Shown: positions 55,415 to 63,951 of the stretch, one piece after another
How the letters are laid out: the number at the start of each line of letters is the position of its first letter
Position numbering within the stretch: position 1 is the first letter of the stretch
Assembly (NCBI RefSeq): GCF_000429025.1
Contig: NZ_AUBB01000035.1
Span: forward strand, 19,621-83,620
Source of the DNA: Actinospineispora spinosispora DSM 44797
GTDB lineage: Bacteria; Actinomycetota; Actinomycetes; Mycobacteriales; Pseudonocardiaceae
Direction: 5' to 3'
DNA length: 64,000 bases
Made by a program: the position numbers and the translations under genes
Notes under the pieces: generated by a model
What the model was told of the DNA's origin: nothing
Seen by the model: only the letters and a program-made list of their open reading frames with translations
Databases searched by the model: none

Positions 55415-56713
55415 TCAGCGGACGGCAAGCAACAACACGGCGGGAGAAATTGTTACTACCAGACCTACCAGAACCGCAAGCATTGTGGTTTGCAAATCGT
55501 CGCTTCGTCTGATGGCCCTGACCAACATCACAAGTCCGGCGGTGGCCGCGACCGCCGCGATCAGGGCGACCACCGGGAGGCGCTGCCACAGGTAGCTGAA
55601 GCCGATCCACAGTGCGGCGCCACCGATCGCACCGAGCACGAGCTGCCCGGCGAGTGACAGCCACACCTTGATGTTCGTGGGCGGCGGCTCGTCCTCGACG
55701 GAATCCGCGTCCTCAGCGCTCAGCCCGGCCGGTACGTCCTCCTCGGCCACCCGGCTCTTACGCCTCGGCGCGCGACGCGACCGACGAGAACGAGGCTGCT
55801 CGTCCTCCTCCTCGTCGTCATCGTCGGCTACGTCCGCCTTGGCCGGCTTGGTGCCGGCCTTCTTGCCCGCCGCGCCGAGCGCCACGGTCGCCGACGACAC
55901 CTTGTCGTCCTCGTCCTCGTCGTCATCGTCGGCGAACAGATCGACCGGAGCACTGAACTCGGTGCCTGGCCCCGTGTCGGCCACGGCCTTGCGCGCGCCG
56001 CTCGACGTCGTCGGACCGCCCTCGACGGCGGGCAGCGGACCGGTCAGCGTCGAGTCGGTAGCCGACCGCGACGAGGCGGTGCCGTAGCGCGGGATGAAGT
56101 CGGTCGACTCCTCCGGCCTGCGCGGCGTCAGCGCATCGGAGCCGGTGGAGTAGATGTCGCCCTGGTAGGGCTGCGCCTCAAAACCACCGGTGCCGGTGTA
56201 GGCGTCGAAGGAGAACGAGTCCGGGTGCCCGTTGACCGACGGCGTGGCGCCGGTGCCGGTCGCGCCGAAGCTGCCGGTGCCCGAGCCGGGCCAGCCGCTC
56301 GGGGCGTCCGAGCCGAACGACTCGAACCCGCCGGTGCCCTGGTCGCGGTAGCCGTACTGGTCACCGTAGGACTGGTCGCTGTAGGACTGGTCGCCGTAGG
56401 GCTGCGAGGAGTAGTTCGGCACCACCGGCGTCGAGCCGGTCGACACCGAGGGCGGCGGCAGCTGGCTGTCCTGCTCGGGAGCGGGGAACCCGCCACCGCC
56501 CGGAACCCTGCGCGGAAGCTCGTCGGACCGCTTGTCGGATTTCGAGGACTTCGACGAACCCGCGCTCGCCGAACCCGCCGCCGTGTCCGGCGGCTCGTCG
56601 TCCTCAGCACGGCGGCGCCTGCGAGAGCCGCGCCCTTCCCCGCCGTGCTGCGCGAGCAGCTCGGCGACCGTCAGCTGACGTCCTTCAGATTCGGAGCTGT
56701 GGTCCGATGTCAT
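55415..56713 (-). CDS. Low-complexity membrane protein (Rv0497-like)
   Basis: The 432-residue protein begins TVAELLAQHGGEGRGSRRRR, a short conserved N-terminal motif, then a long disordered region with YGDQSYSDQSYGDQYGYRDQ-type repeats (about 105-125), acidic clusters (ADDDDEDEDD; DDDDEEEDEQ) and basic clusters. The last ~100 residues form three membrane helices (SLAGQLVLGAIGGAALWIGF; VVALIAAVAATAGLVMLVRA; TMLAVLVGLVVTISPAVLLL). Its ATG overlaps the ppx stop (ATGA). In mycobacteria the equivalent gene lies in the same place. Function is unknown; the cytoplasmic tail could be a protein or RNA platform. Confidence 0.75.
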   Translation of the reverse strand: MTSDHSSESEGRQLTVAELLAQHGGEGRGSRRRRRAEDDEPPDTAAGSASAGSSKSSKSDKRSDELPRRVPGGGGFPAPEQDSQLPPPSVSTGSTPVVPNYSSQPYGDQSYSDQSYGDQYGYRDQGTGGFESFGSDAPSGWPGSGTGSFGATGTGATPSVNGHPDSFSFDAYTGTGGFEAQPYQGDIYSTGSDALTPRRPEESTDFIPRYGTASSRSATDSTLTGPLPAVEGGPTTSSGARKAVADTGPGTEFSAPVDLFADDDDEDEDDKVSSATVALGAAGKKAGTKPAKADVADDDDEEEDEQPRSRRSRRAPRRKSRVAEEDVPAGLSAEDADSVEDEPPPTNIKVWLSLAGQLVLGAIGGAALWIGFSYLWQRLPVVALIAAVAATAGLVMLVRAIRRSDDLQTTMLAVLVGLVVTISPAVLLLAVR

Positions 56714-57720
56714 CCCGTATACCGTGCCTCCTGCTCGGCAACCAGTCCAGAGGCCGTCGGCAGGCCCTGCGACATATGGCCGTTCCGGTTGGCTGCGTCG
56801 AGCCAGTCCAGACGTCGAAGGATAACGCCTTCGCGTAGCGCCCAGGGACCGATCTCCAATTGCTTCACTCCGAGCGCATGCATCGCGGCATCCGCGACGA
56901 CCGCTCCGGCCACCAGCTGGTGCGCCCGGCTGGGGCTCACACCGTCGAGTTCTGCCAGGTCAGCGCCCGACATACGGCTGATGAACGCAGCCAGCTGATG
57001 CAGCCCGGTGTCGGTGAGAACCCGTCGCGCGCGGGGCCCGGCGCTGGACGGCGCGGCGCCGGTGAGCCGGGCGAGCGTGCGGAACGTCTTGGACGTGCCG
57101 ACGGCCCGGTCCGGCGTGCCCAGCTTCGTCAGCCGGGCGGCCGCGGGAGCCAGTACCTCGTCGACATGTGCACGCAGTGCGTCGATCTCGCGGCGCGGCG
57201 GTGGGTCGGTGCTGAACCATTCGCGGGTCAGCCGCCCCGCACCGAGCGGGACCGACACCGCGACCGAGGGCAGCTCGTCGAGCCCGCCCGCCAGCTCCAG
57301 CGAGCCGCCGCCGATGTCGAGCACCAGCAGCTGGCCGGCCGACCAGCCGAACCAGCGACGCACCGCGAGGAACGTGTAGCGGGCCTCGTCCTCCCCTGGC
57401 AGCACCTCCAGCGCGACGCCCGTCTCGGCGTACACCCTGGCCAGCACCGCCGCCGAGTTCGGCGCGTCCCGCAGCGCCGAGGTGGCGAACGCGAGCAGGT
57501 CGCGGCAGCCCGCTGCGGTCGCGCTGGCCCGCGCGGCGGCCACCGCGCGCACCAGTGCGTCGGCGCCCGGTGTGGTGAGCCTGCCGGTCTCGTCGAGGCT
57601 CTCGGCGAGCCGCAGCGCGCTCTTCTCCGAGGTCATCGGCGTCGGGTGACCACCACGATGTGCGTCGACCACCAGTAGGTGGACGGTGTTGGAACCGACG
57701 TCGAGCACTCCGAGACGCAC
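56710..57720 (-). CDS. ppx: Ppx/GppA family exopolyphosphatase
   Basis: The 336-residue protein removes terminal phosphate from polyphosphate or acts on (p)ppGpp precursors. It has the actin-like ATPase fold with LGVLDVGSNTVHLLVVD at the N-terminus, the catalytic Glu in EVLPGEDEARYTFLAVRR, and phosphate loop VLDIGGGSLELAGG. It is the short, two-domain form as in M. tuberculosis Ppx1 (Rv0496). The start is GTG 57720. It lies 50 bp downstream of regX3 in the same direction, fitting phosphate control by SenX3-RegX3. Confidence 0.92.
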   Translation of the reverse strand: MRLGVLDVGSNTVHLLVVDAHRGGHPTPMTSEKSALRLAESLDETGRLTTPGADALVRAVAAARASATAAGCRDLLAFATSALRDAPNSAAVLARVYAETGVALEVLPGEDEARYTFLAVRRWFGWSAGQLLVLDIGGGSLELAGGLDELPSVAVSVPLGAGRLTREWFSTDPPPRREIDALRAHVDEVLAPAAARLTKLGTPDRAVGTSKTFRTLARLTGAAPSSAGPRARRVLTDTGLHQLAAFISRMSGADLAELDGVSPSRAHQLVAGAVVADAAMHALGVKQLEIGPWALREGVILRRLDWLDAANRNGHMSQGLPTASGLVAEQEARYTG

Positions 57721-57770
57721 GATCGACCAACCTACCTAGGCTCGGAGGGCACCGCGACGAGTCGAAGATC

Positions 57771-58460
57771 TCAGGTCTCGAACTTGTACCCGAGTCCGCG
57801 CACGGTGACCAGGTGCTTCGGTGCCGACGGATCGTTCTCGATCTTGGACCGAAGCCGTTTGACGTGCACATCGAGGGTCTTGGTGTCACCGACGTAGTCC
57901 GCGCCCCACACCCGGTCGATCAGCTGACCCCGGGTGAGCACCCTGCCGACGTTGCGCAGGAGGTACTCCAACAGGTCGAACTCCTTGAGCGGCAGCGGCA
58001 CCTCGCCGCCGGACACCGTGACGACGTGACGTTCCACGTCCATCCGGACCGGGCCCGCCTCCAGCACCTGCGGAGAGTTCTCCGCGTCCGGCCCGCCGTC
58101 GCCACCTCGGCGCAGCACCGCGCGGACCCGCGCGATCAGCTCGCGCGCCGAGTACGGCTTCGTCACGTAGTCGTCGGCACCCAGCTCCAGCCCGACGACC
58201 TTGTCGATCTCACTGTCCCGGGCGGTCACCATGATCACCGGTACGGCGGAGCGCTGACGCAGCGCCTTGCACACGTCGGTCCCGCTCATACCGGGCAGCA
58301 TCAGGTCGAGCAGCACGATGTCGGCACCGTTGCGGTCGAACTCTTCCAGCGCATCCTGCCCGGTCCCCGCGACAGCGGCGGTGAACCCTTCCTTGCGCAG
58401 CAGGAACGCCAACGGGTCGGCGAAGGACTCCTCGTCCTCGACGATCAGCACCCTGGTCAC
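57771..58460 (-). CDS. regX3: Phosphate-responsive response regulator RegX3/PhoP
   Basis: The 229-residue OmpR-type regulator has a receiver domain (VLIVEDEESFADPLAFLLRK, phospho-acceptor Asp52 in LLDLMLPGMSG, Lys101 in VTKPYSA) and a winged-helix DNA-binding domain (LPLKEFDLLEYLLRNVGRVL; TLDVHVKRLRSKIE; VRGLGYKFE). In mycobacteria it controls phosphate uptake genes with SenX3. The start is GTG 58460 with AGGAGTGCT upstream, overlapping the senX3 stop (GTGA). Confidence 0.95.
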   Translation of the reverse strand: MTRVLIVEDEESFADPLAFLLRKEGFTAAVAGTGQDALEEFDRNGADIVLLDLMLPGMSGTDVCKALRQRSAVPVIMVTARDSEIDKVVGLELGADDYVTKPYSARELIARVRAVLRRGGDGGPDAENSPQVLEAGPVRMDVERHVVTVSGGEVPLPLKEFDLLEYLLRNVGRVLTRGQLIDRVWGADYVGDTKTLDVHVKRLRSKIENDPSAPKHLVTVRGLGYKFET

Positions 58461-59662
58461 AGCACTCCTCCTGATATCCGGCCGTTGTGTTCCGCCGCAC
58501 CCGGTGCGGCGGTCGATCCGGCGGTGTCACCCGGTGACGGGTCCGACGGCTCGGGCGCGCCGTGCGCCGGAATCCGCAGCGTGAAGGTCGAACCGGTGCC
58601 GGGCCGGCTCCACAGCCGTACCTCACCACCGTGGTTGGCCGCCACGTGTTTGACGATCGCCAGCCCGAGCCCGGTGCCGCCGGTGGCACGTGACCGAGCT
58701 GGATCGACCCGGAAAAATCGTTCGAACACCCGCTGCTGGTGCTGCGGCGCGATGCCGATCCCCCGGTCGGTGACCGCGATCTCGACCACGTCACCGTTGC
58801 GGCGACGGCTGACCGAGACCGGGGTGTCCGGCGGAGAGTAGGCGATCGCGTTGTCCACCAGGTTCGACAGCGCGGTGACCAGCAGAGTGCGGTCACCGTC
58901 GACCTTCAGCCCGCTCGGCTCGTCGACGGTGATGCCGATACCGGTCGCCTCGGAGACCATGCGGGACCGGCCGAGCGCTTCGCTGACCACCTCGTCGACC
59001 TCGACCTCGTCGAGCTCGGGCAACCGTTCGGCGCCGGTCAGCCTGGACAGTGCGATCAGCTCGGTCACCAGGTGGCCGAGCCGGGTGGACTCCTTGAGGA
59101 TCTTCGTGCCGAACCGCCGGACCTCCTCCGGTTCGTCGGCGGCGTCCAGCAGCGCCTCGGCGAGCAGCCCGACGGCACCCACAGGGGTCTTCAGCTCGTG
59201 GCTGACGTTCGCCACGAAGTCGCGCCGGGTGGCTTCCAGCCGGACCAGCTCGGAGGTGTCCTCGGCCTCCACGACCGCGAACCCGTCGCCCAGCGGCCTG
59301 ACGTGACCGACGACGGCCTCCGGTTGCCTGCCCCGGTGTTCCAGCGGCGACAGGTCGACCTCGAGTGCGGTACCCGTCTCGATCGCCTGCTCGCACGCCT
59401 TGATGGCCCTCGCGTCGGCTCTGGCCAGCTGGACCAGTTCCAGCTCGGAGGCGCGCGGGTTGTGCAGCACGACGTCGCCGTACTGGTTGATCACCGCGAG
59501 ACCGGTTCCGGAGGACTGCACCAGCCGATGGAGAAGGTCGGCAAACGTCGGGCCGATCGGCCGTCCGACGCTGGCCTTACGGCGCCGACTCCACAGCGCC
59601 CCACCGACGAATCCCAGGGTGAGGGTCACGACGGCCAGCAACACGCTCGCCAGGGCGTTCAC
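58457..59662 (-). CDS. senX3: Phosphate-responsive sensor histidine kinase SenX3/PhoR
   Basis: The 401-residue kinase has one N-terminal membrane helix (ASVLLAVVTLTLGFVGGALW), a PAS-like domain (about 40-140), the phosphorylated His155 in FVANVSHELKTPVGAVG and an ATPase domain with the N box NLVDNAIAYSPPD, the G1 box VTDRGIGIAP and the G2 box GGTGLGLAIVKHV. The single helix and internal PAS match SenX3, which senses phosphate transport through PstSCAB/PhoU. The start is GTG 59662. PHO-box-like direct repeats lie at 59746-59778, so the pair probably controls itself. Confidence 0.94.
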   Translation of the reverse strand: MNALASVLLAVVTLTLGFVGGALWSRRRKASVGRPIGPTFADLLHRLVQSSGTGLAVINQYGDVVLHNPRASELELVQLARADARAIKACEQAIETGTALEVDLSPLEHRGRQPEAVVGHVRPLGDGFAVVEAEDTSELVRLEATRRDFVANVSHELKTPVGAVGLLAEALLDAADEPEEVRRFGTKILKESTRLGHLVTELIALSRLTGAERLPELDEVEVDEVVSEALGRSRMVSEATGIGITVDEPSGLKVDGDRTLLVTALSNLVDNAIAYSPPDTPVSVSRRRNGDVVEIAVTDRGIGIAPQHQQRVFERFFRVDPARSRATGGTGLGLAIVKHVAANHGGEVRLWSRPGTGSTFTLRIPAHGAPEPSDPSPGDTAGSTAAPGAAEHNGRISGGVL

Positions 59663-59745
59663 GGCTGCATCCTAGGCAGGTTGGGTGCCCTGATGACCAG
59701 CCCAGACCCTCACACGTGACACTCATGACCCCCATCAGAGCCACA

Positions 59746-59778
59746 ATTCCAACCCCGTTAACCCCCAGTTCACCCCCG
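59746..59778 (+). promoter_or_regulatory. PHO-box-like direct repeats upstream of senX3
   Basis: Three consecutive 11-base units read ATTCCAACCCC, GTTAACCCCCA and GTTCACCCCCG. The last two fit the GTTCACC-type 11-base direct repeats bound by PhoP in Streptomyces and RegX3 in mycobacteria. They lie 84 bp upstream of senX3 but on the opposite strand to that gene. The final unit runs into the palindrome that starts at 59777. Confidence 0.6.
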
Positions 59779-59893
59779 TGAGTGGCAAGGGCGTCTACCG
59801 CGGAGCGGCGCGAAGCGTAGGCGCTCGGAGCACTCACGACAGCTTTTCCGTCGTGAGTGATCCGGGCGCCTATAGGCGCCCTTGCCACTCACG
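59777..59893. repeat. Four-way-junction palindrome of the GTGAGTG family (copy E, inverted)
   Basis: The build is as in copies B and C, but the mini-hairpins are CCGC-GGA-GCGG and CGC-GAA-GCG, and the outer stem is CAAGGGCG/CGCCCTTG-like. The inner arms are less well matched than in other copies. It is the upstream member of a tandem pair between gpmA and senX3. Confidence 0.85.
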
Positions 59894-59998
59894 AGTCGAC
59901 GGCGAAGCCGAGATGCCTTGAAGCCGGGCACGGGCTAAGCCGGGCACGGGCGCCGTGGTCCCGACCGCGTGCCAAGAGTGCGCTGCCCCGGGGTCCCT

Positions 59999-60119
59999 CG
60001 TGAGTGCTGAGGGCGCCTATAGCCGCCCTGGGCCCTCACGACGAAAAAGCGTGTCGTGAGTGCCCAGAGCGGCTACCGCTTCGCGGCCCCTGCGGGGTAG
60101 ACGCCCTCATCACTCACGA
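59999..60119. repeat. Four-way-junction palindrome of the GTGAGTG family (copy F)
   Basis: The orientation is as in copy A, with mini-hairpins CCGC-TTC-GCGG and CCCC-TGC-GGGG in the right arm; the first has changed on both sides relative to CGCC/GGCG. The outer stem is TCGTGAGTGCTGAGGGCG with a complement carrying a few mismatches. It ends 4 bp from the gpmA stop codon. The ~100 bp between copies E and F holds no gene. Confidence 0.87.
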
Positions 60120-60122
60120 GGG

Positions 60123-60872
60123 TTAGCGGCCCTGGTTTGCTACTGCTGCCGCTGCCAGTTCGGCCGCGGCCGGGTCCAGGTAGGTGCCGCCGGGGTTGAG
60201 GGGCTTCAGGTCGGCGTCCAGCTGGTAGCGCAGCGGAATGCCGGTGGGGATGTTCAGCCCGGCGATGTCGGTCTCGGAGATCCCGTCCAGGTGCTTCACC
60301 AGCGCGCGCAGCGAGTTGCCGTGCGCCGCGACGAGCACGGTGCGCCCGGTGCGCAGGTCCGGCACGATCGCCTCGTCCCAGTAGGGCAGCATGCGGTTCA
60401 CGACGTCCAGCAGGCACTCGGTGGCCGGCAGCGCGGCACCGAGGTCGGCGTAACGGGGGTCGGCGTCCTGGGAGAACTCCGTCCCGGCCTCGATCGGCGG
60501 CGGCGGGGTGTCGTAGGACCGACGCCAGAGCATGAACTGCTCCTCGCCGAACTCGTCGCGGGTCTGCTTCTTGTTCTTGCCCTGCAGCGCGCCGTAGTGC
60601 CGCTCGTTGAGCCGCCAGTCGCGGCGCACCGGGACCCAGTGCCGGTCCGCCGCGTCCAGCGCCAGGTTCGCGGTGCTGATCGCGCGGCGCAGCAACGACG
60701 TGTGCACCAGGTCGGGCAGCACACCGGCCTCGGCGAGCAGCTCGCCGCCGCGTCGGGCCTCACCTTCACCCTGGGCGGACAGCGGGACGTCCACCCAGCC
60801 GGTGAACAGACCCTTGGCGTTCCATTCACTCTCGCCGTGTCGCAACAGGACCAGTTCGTACGGGGCGCTCAT
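60123..60872 (-). CDS. gpmA: 2,3-bisphosphoglycerate-dependent phosphoglycerate mutase
   Basis: GpmA interconverts 3- and 2-phosphoglycerate in glycolysis. The 249-residue protein has VLLRHGESEWNAKGLFTGWV with the phospho-histidine His12, LRRAISTANLALD, RLNERHYGALQGKNKKQTRD and the second catalytic His in LVAAHGNSLRALVKHLDG. These are the marks of the cofactor-dependent enzyme. The start is ATG 60872. Its link with senX3-regX3 is the same as in mycobacteria (gpm1). Two tandem palindromes lie between it and senX3. Confidence 0.96.
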   Translation of the reverse strand: MSAPYELVLLRHGESEWNAKGLFTGWVDVPLSAQGEGEARRGGELLAEAGVLPDLVHTSLLRRAISTANLALDAADRHWVPVRRDWRLNERHYGALQGKNKKQTRDEFGEEQFMLWRRSYDTPPPPIEAGTEFSQDADPRYADLGAALPATECLLDVVNRMLPYWDEAIVPDLRTGRTVLVAAHGNSLRALVKHLDGISETDIAGLNIPTGIPLRYQLDADLKPLNPGGTYLDPAAAELAAAAVANQGR

Positions 60873-60907
60873 GGCGACAAGCTTGCCAGAAGCCCCGCCG
60901 TCGTCCG

Positions 60908-62023
60908 TCAGCCGACGGAGGCGGCGTGGGCCAGCTCGGGCGTTGTGGCGAAGCCCGCGACCCTGGCGGCGGCACCCTGGTGCGGCCACCGACCGGCGGC
61001 GCGCGACTCGGCGTCGGCACGCGACCGGCCACAGCCGCAGCTCTCCCGGTGCTCGATCGACACCGGTACCCGCACGGTGCGCCTCGGCTGGTTCGGGTTG
61101 GCGAGCCTGCTCATCAGCAGCTGCACCGCGCGCGCACCCAGTGCGTGGCAGGGCTGCGCGGCCGCGGTCAGGCCGGGGTTGACCAGCGGGGACCATTCGA
61201 AGTCGTCGAAGGCGACCACGGCGATGTCGTCCGGCACGCTGATCCGCCGCTGCCGCAGCGCGGTGAGCGCTCCCACGGTCATCGCGTTGTTCCCGGTGAA
61301 GATCGCCGTGGGCGGCTCGACGCGGTCCAGCATGCGCATCATCGCGCGCCTGCCGCCGTCGACGCTCGACTCGCCGCACTCGATGAGCGACGGGTCGACC
61401 GGGGCTCCGCGCTTGGCGTGCGCCCGCCGGAACCCGAGCTCGCGTTCGATCGTGGTGGACAGCCCGGGCAGGCCCGCGATCATGCCGACCCGGCGGTGCC
61501 CGACGCTGAGCAGGTGCTCGACGAGCGCACGCGAACCGGGCTCGTTCTCCACCGCGATCTGGTCGACGTCACCGCCCTGCACCAGCCGGTCGACCAGCAC
61601 GAACGGCACACCCCGCTCGACGAGCAGCGGCTTGGTCCGCTCGGTCCACCCGGCGGTGGGTGCGAGCACCATCGCCTCGATGCGGTGCGACAGCAGGCTG
61701 GCCACCGCGCGCCGTTCGGTCTCCGGGTCGTCGTGACTGTCGGCGAGCACCAGCACCCGGCCGGCCCGCGCCAGCTCCTGCTCGACCCCCGCGACCAGGT
61801 CGATGGAGTAGGAGTTGGACGCCGCGATCGTCATACCGACGGCGGCCAGGTTGCGCGGAGCGTGTCCCGGCCGGGTGACCCGCCGCCGGTAGCCGAGTTC
61901 ACGCAACACCCGTTCGACGCGCCTGCGGGTGTCCGGCGCGACCGCGCGGGTCCCGTTGAGCACGTGGGACACGGTCGTCGTCGAACACCCGGCCGCATCC
62001 GCAACCTCGGTCATGGTCGCCAT
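60908..62023 (-). CDS. LacI family transcriptional regulator
   Basis: The 371-residue protein has the LacI headpiece MTEVADAAGCSTTTVSHVLN followed by GTRAVAPDTRRRVERVLREL and a periplasmic-binding-protein-like ligand domain (DLVAGVEQELARAGRVLVLA; FTGNNAMTVGALTALRQRRI; IAVVAFDDFEWSPLVNPGLT). The C-terminal ~60 residues extend beyond the family core, with HRESCGCGRS containing closely spaced cysteines. The ligand, probably a sugar, is unknown. The start is ATG 62023 with GGGAGG upstream. No sugar-uptake genes are in reach; the upstream palindrome at 62123 may be its operator. Confidence 0.9.
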   Translation of the reverse strand: MATMTEVADAAGCSTTTVSHVLNGTRAVAPDTRRRVERVLRELGYRRRVTRPGHAPRNLAAVGMTIAASNSYSIDLVAGVEQELARAGRVLVLADSHDDPETERRAVASLLSHRIEAMVLAPTAGWTERTKPLLVERGVPFVLVDRLVQGGDVDQIAVENEPGSRALVEHLLSVGHRRVGMIAGLPGLSTTIERELGFRRAHAKRGAPVDPSLIECGESSVDGGRRAMMRMLDRVEPPTAIFTGNNAMTVGALTALRQRRISVPDDIAVVAFDDFEWSPLVNPGLTAAAQPCHALGARAVQLLMSRLANPNQPRRTVRVPVSIEHRESCGCGRSRADAESRAAGRWPHQGAAARVAGFATTPELAHAASVG

Positions 62024-62122
62024 CGACTGGTACCTCCCTCGGCCGGTGGACCGACCTCTCGCGGCTCTGTTCCGTCGGCGGAGGCGGGGTGAGCTTTGCG
62101 CAACCATCGACATAGGAGGCGA

Positions 62123-62137
62123 AGCTATAACATAGCT
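62123..62137. promoter_or_regulatory. Short palindrome upstream of the LacI-type gene
   Basis: AGCTATAACATAGCT is a perfect inverted repeat with a 3-base centre, 100 bp upstream of the regulator start and AT-rich relative to its surroundings. It could be an operator, though it lacks the central CG typical of LacI sites. Confidence 0.4.
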
Positions 62138-62232
62138 CGTCGTTCGACTACCTCAGATTTGATGAACCGCGGCCGCAGCCTCGGCGAAAGAGGACACCCG
62201 GGCACGCAGACACGGCGCACCCGTCGGCATCC

Positions 62233-62952
62233 TCAGGAGTTCAGGTACTCCCCGAAGAACGCCACAGTGCGGCTCCAGGCCAGCTCAGCGGCCGGACGGT
62301 CATACATGGACGGCGCGTCCCAGTTGGAGAACGCGTGGCCGGCGTCGTAGCGATGCACCACGGCGTTCGCCCTGCCGGCGAAGGACTTCTCCACGACCTC
62401 GACCTGCTCGCTCGGAATGTACGGATCGCGGTCGCCGTAGTGGAACATGACCGGTGCCGTGACCGAGCCGGCGAGACCGATCATGTCGTGGATGCCGGAG
62501 CCGTAGTACGGAACGGCCGCATCGACCCCCCGACCGTCCACCCTGGCGCTCGCCACACAGAGATAGGTGAGCGAGCCACCGAGACAGAACCCGACCGCGC
62601 CGACCTTGCCCGTGCAGGCATCCATGCCGAGCAGGTGCGCCAGCGTCGAGGTCATGTCGTGGCCGACCAGCTCGAAGTCCAGCTGCTGGACCATCGCCAT
62701 CCCATCGGCGAGGCCCGACTCGTCCTTGCGCTCGAATCCCGGCTCGATCCGCCAGAACACGTCCGGGACGAGCACGACGTAGCCGGCCTCGGCCAGCCGA
62801 ACGGCGAGCCCTCGCATGTTGTCGTTGACGCCGAAGATCTCCTGGAACAGCAGCACGCCCGGTCCGCTGCCCGCCTCGGGAAGCGCGCGGAACGCGGTGA
62901 ACCCTCCCCCGTCGTGTGCGGTGATCCGCTCCGTACCGGTGGCCACACCCAT
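62233..62952 (-). CDS. Dienelactone hydrolase family protein
   Basis: The 239-residue alpha/beta hydrolase has the dienelactone hydrolase layout: VLLFQEIFGVNDNMRGLAVR (with the conserved Glu), the nucleophile Cys in VGAVGFCLGGSLTYLC, the acid Asp in MFHYGDRDPYIP and the His in RYDAGHAFSNWD. This family hydrolyses dienelactones from aromatic ring cleavage, but many members have other esters as substrate. The start is ATG 62952, with only a weak ribosome binding site. It is monocistronic, 209 bp before the LacI-type gene, and no aromatic degradation genes are visible. Confidence 0.9.
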   Translation of the reverse strand: MGVATGTERITAHDGGGFTAFRALPEAGSGPGVLLFQEIFGVNDNMRGLAVRLAEAGYVVLVPDVFWRIEPGFERKDESGLADGMAMVQQLDFELVGHDMTSTLAHLLGMDACTGKVGAVGFCLGGSLTYLCVASARVDGRGVDAAVPYYGSGIHDMIGLAGSVTAPVMFHYGDRDPYIPSEQVEVVEKSFAGRANAVVHRYDAGHAFSNWDAPSMYDRPAAELAWSRTVAFFGEYLNS

Positions 62953-63624
62953 GTCAGCACCCCATCTCACGTTTTCAAACGATCTTGCCGCGGAGACGCG
63001 TATGCCCCGGGCGCGGGAGGCGACCGGGGCACACGTTGGGGAGCGGACTGTGTCCGTGTGGGCGATCGCGTCGCCCTTGCCCAGATAACGATCCGGCCGA
63101 CAGAAGGTGACGACCCGTAATAAACAGGCTGTAGTCACCGCACCCCCCAAACGAGAACGCGTTACTATCTACCCCGCATATATGACACTCTTCTTCGCCA
63201 TGTATTTGCAACTGCAAGCACGCTATAGCAGCTGGAGGGCTGTCCGACAGACCCGGACAGCCGTCAAGATCACACCGTTCTCATGAGCACCAGGGCTCGC
63301 ATCAGCTGTAATAGCACTGATGATAGGCCTAACGAGGGATGCACCCATCATCCGTTCGGCGCCGCTGAGCCGTACTCCCAACGAGTACACCTGAATAGGG
63401 CATCGCGAGGTACTTGATTCCCAGCAGTTCCACTGCCAAGGTTACTTTTCTCCGAGGGACGCGGTTTCGCCGCAGTCCACGAAGAGATGTCGCGGCCCGT
63501 CCCCCGTGGGTCGCGGAGCTGTCCGGCCACTTGCGTCCCCCACGCGAGGACACCGGACGGCTGGTGACACGGAGCGGCCCGGGAACACGACTCCCCCTCG
63601 TGAACCTGGGCCGCTTCGTCCGTA

Positions 63625-63757
63625 TCTTTGGCCTGTTCCCGCGCGGAGCCTCGTTCCTCGGTTGGACGCGCGCTTGTCTGATCACCTTCTGCCTCGCCCG
63701 TTGCGTTCTGTGCAGTGCTTCGCACTGAACCCCCTGCGGGGAGACTCGCGGGAGCGA
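63625..63757 (+). repeat. Mosaic intergenic repeat (copy 4 of 4, missing the T/A-flanked hairpin)
   Basis: TTTGGCCTGTTCCCGCGCGG is followed directly by CCTCGTTCCTCGGTTGGACG, GCGCGCTTGTCTGATCACC and GCAGTGCTTCGCACTG with CCCCCTGCGGGG. The hairpin present in copies 1-3 between the first two segments is deleted, which marks it as a separable module. Confidence 0.72.
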
Positions 63758-63790
63758 GACCTAGCCGACTTCGCCGAGCTCGCAGACTTC

Positions 63791-63873
63791 GCAGCACACT
63801 TTGCAAACCTTCGTGCTGCGTCGCAGATGTTGGAACGTCTGCGACGCGACATCAAGGTGTGCAAAGTGCAGCC
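63791..63873. repeat. TGCGTCGCA-family hairpin (copy 3 of 3)
   Basis: The inner stem has CTGCGTCGCAGA pairing with TCTGCGACGCGA (one change) around TGTTGGAACG. The outer stem pairs CACTTTGCA-like sequence on the left with TGCAAAGTGCAGC on the right. Flanking TTCGTGCTGCGTCGCA is shared with copies 1 and 2. Confidence 0.75.
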
Positions 63874-63951
63874 ACAGTGATCAACAAGGCCACGGGAGCG
63901 GGCTGCAGGCGCGATCGGTTCGCAAGCACGTAGGGGGTGCACGCACACCTG

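Noticed and set aside
62975..63217. 80-codon minus-strand ORF with CHIC-like cysteines
   Set aside because: It spans the upstream region of the dienelactone hydrolase gene, and its translation looks like antisense of non-coding DNA.
63329..63806. Overlapping minus-strand ORFs near the window end
   Set aside because: They lie across mosaic repeat copy 4, have unusual composition and no ribosome binding site or recognisable motif.
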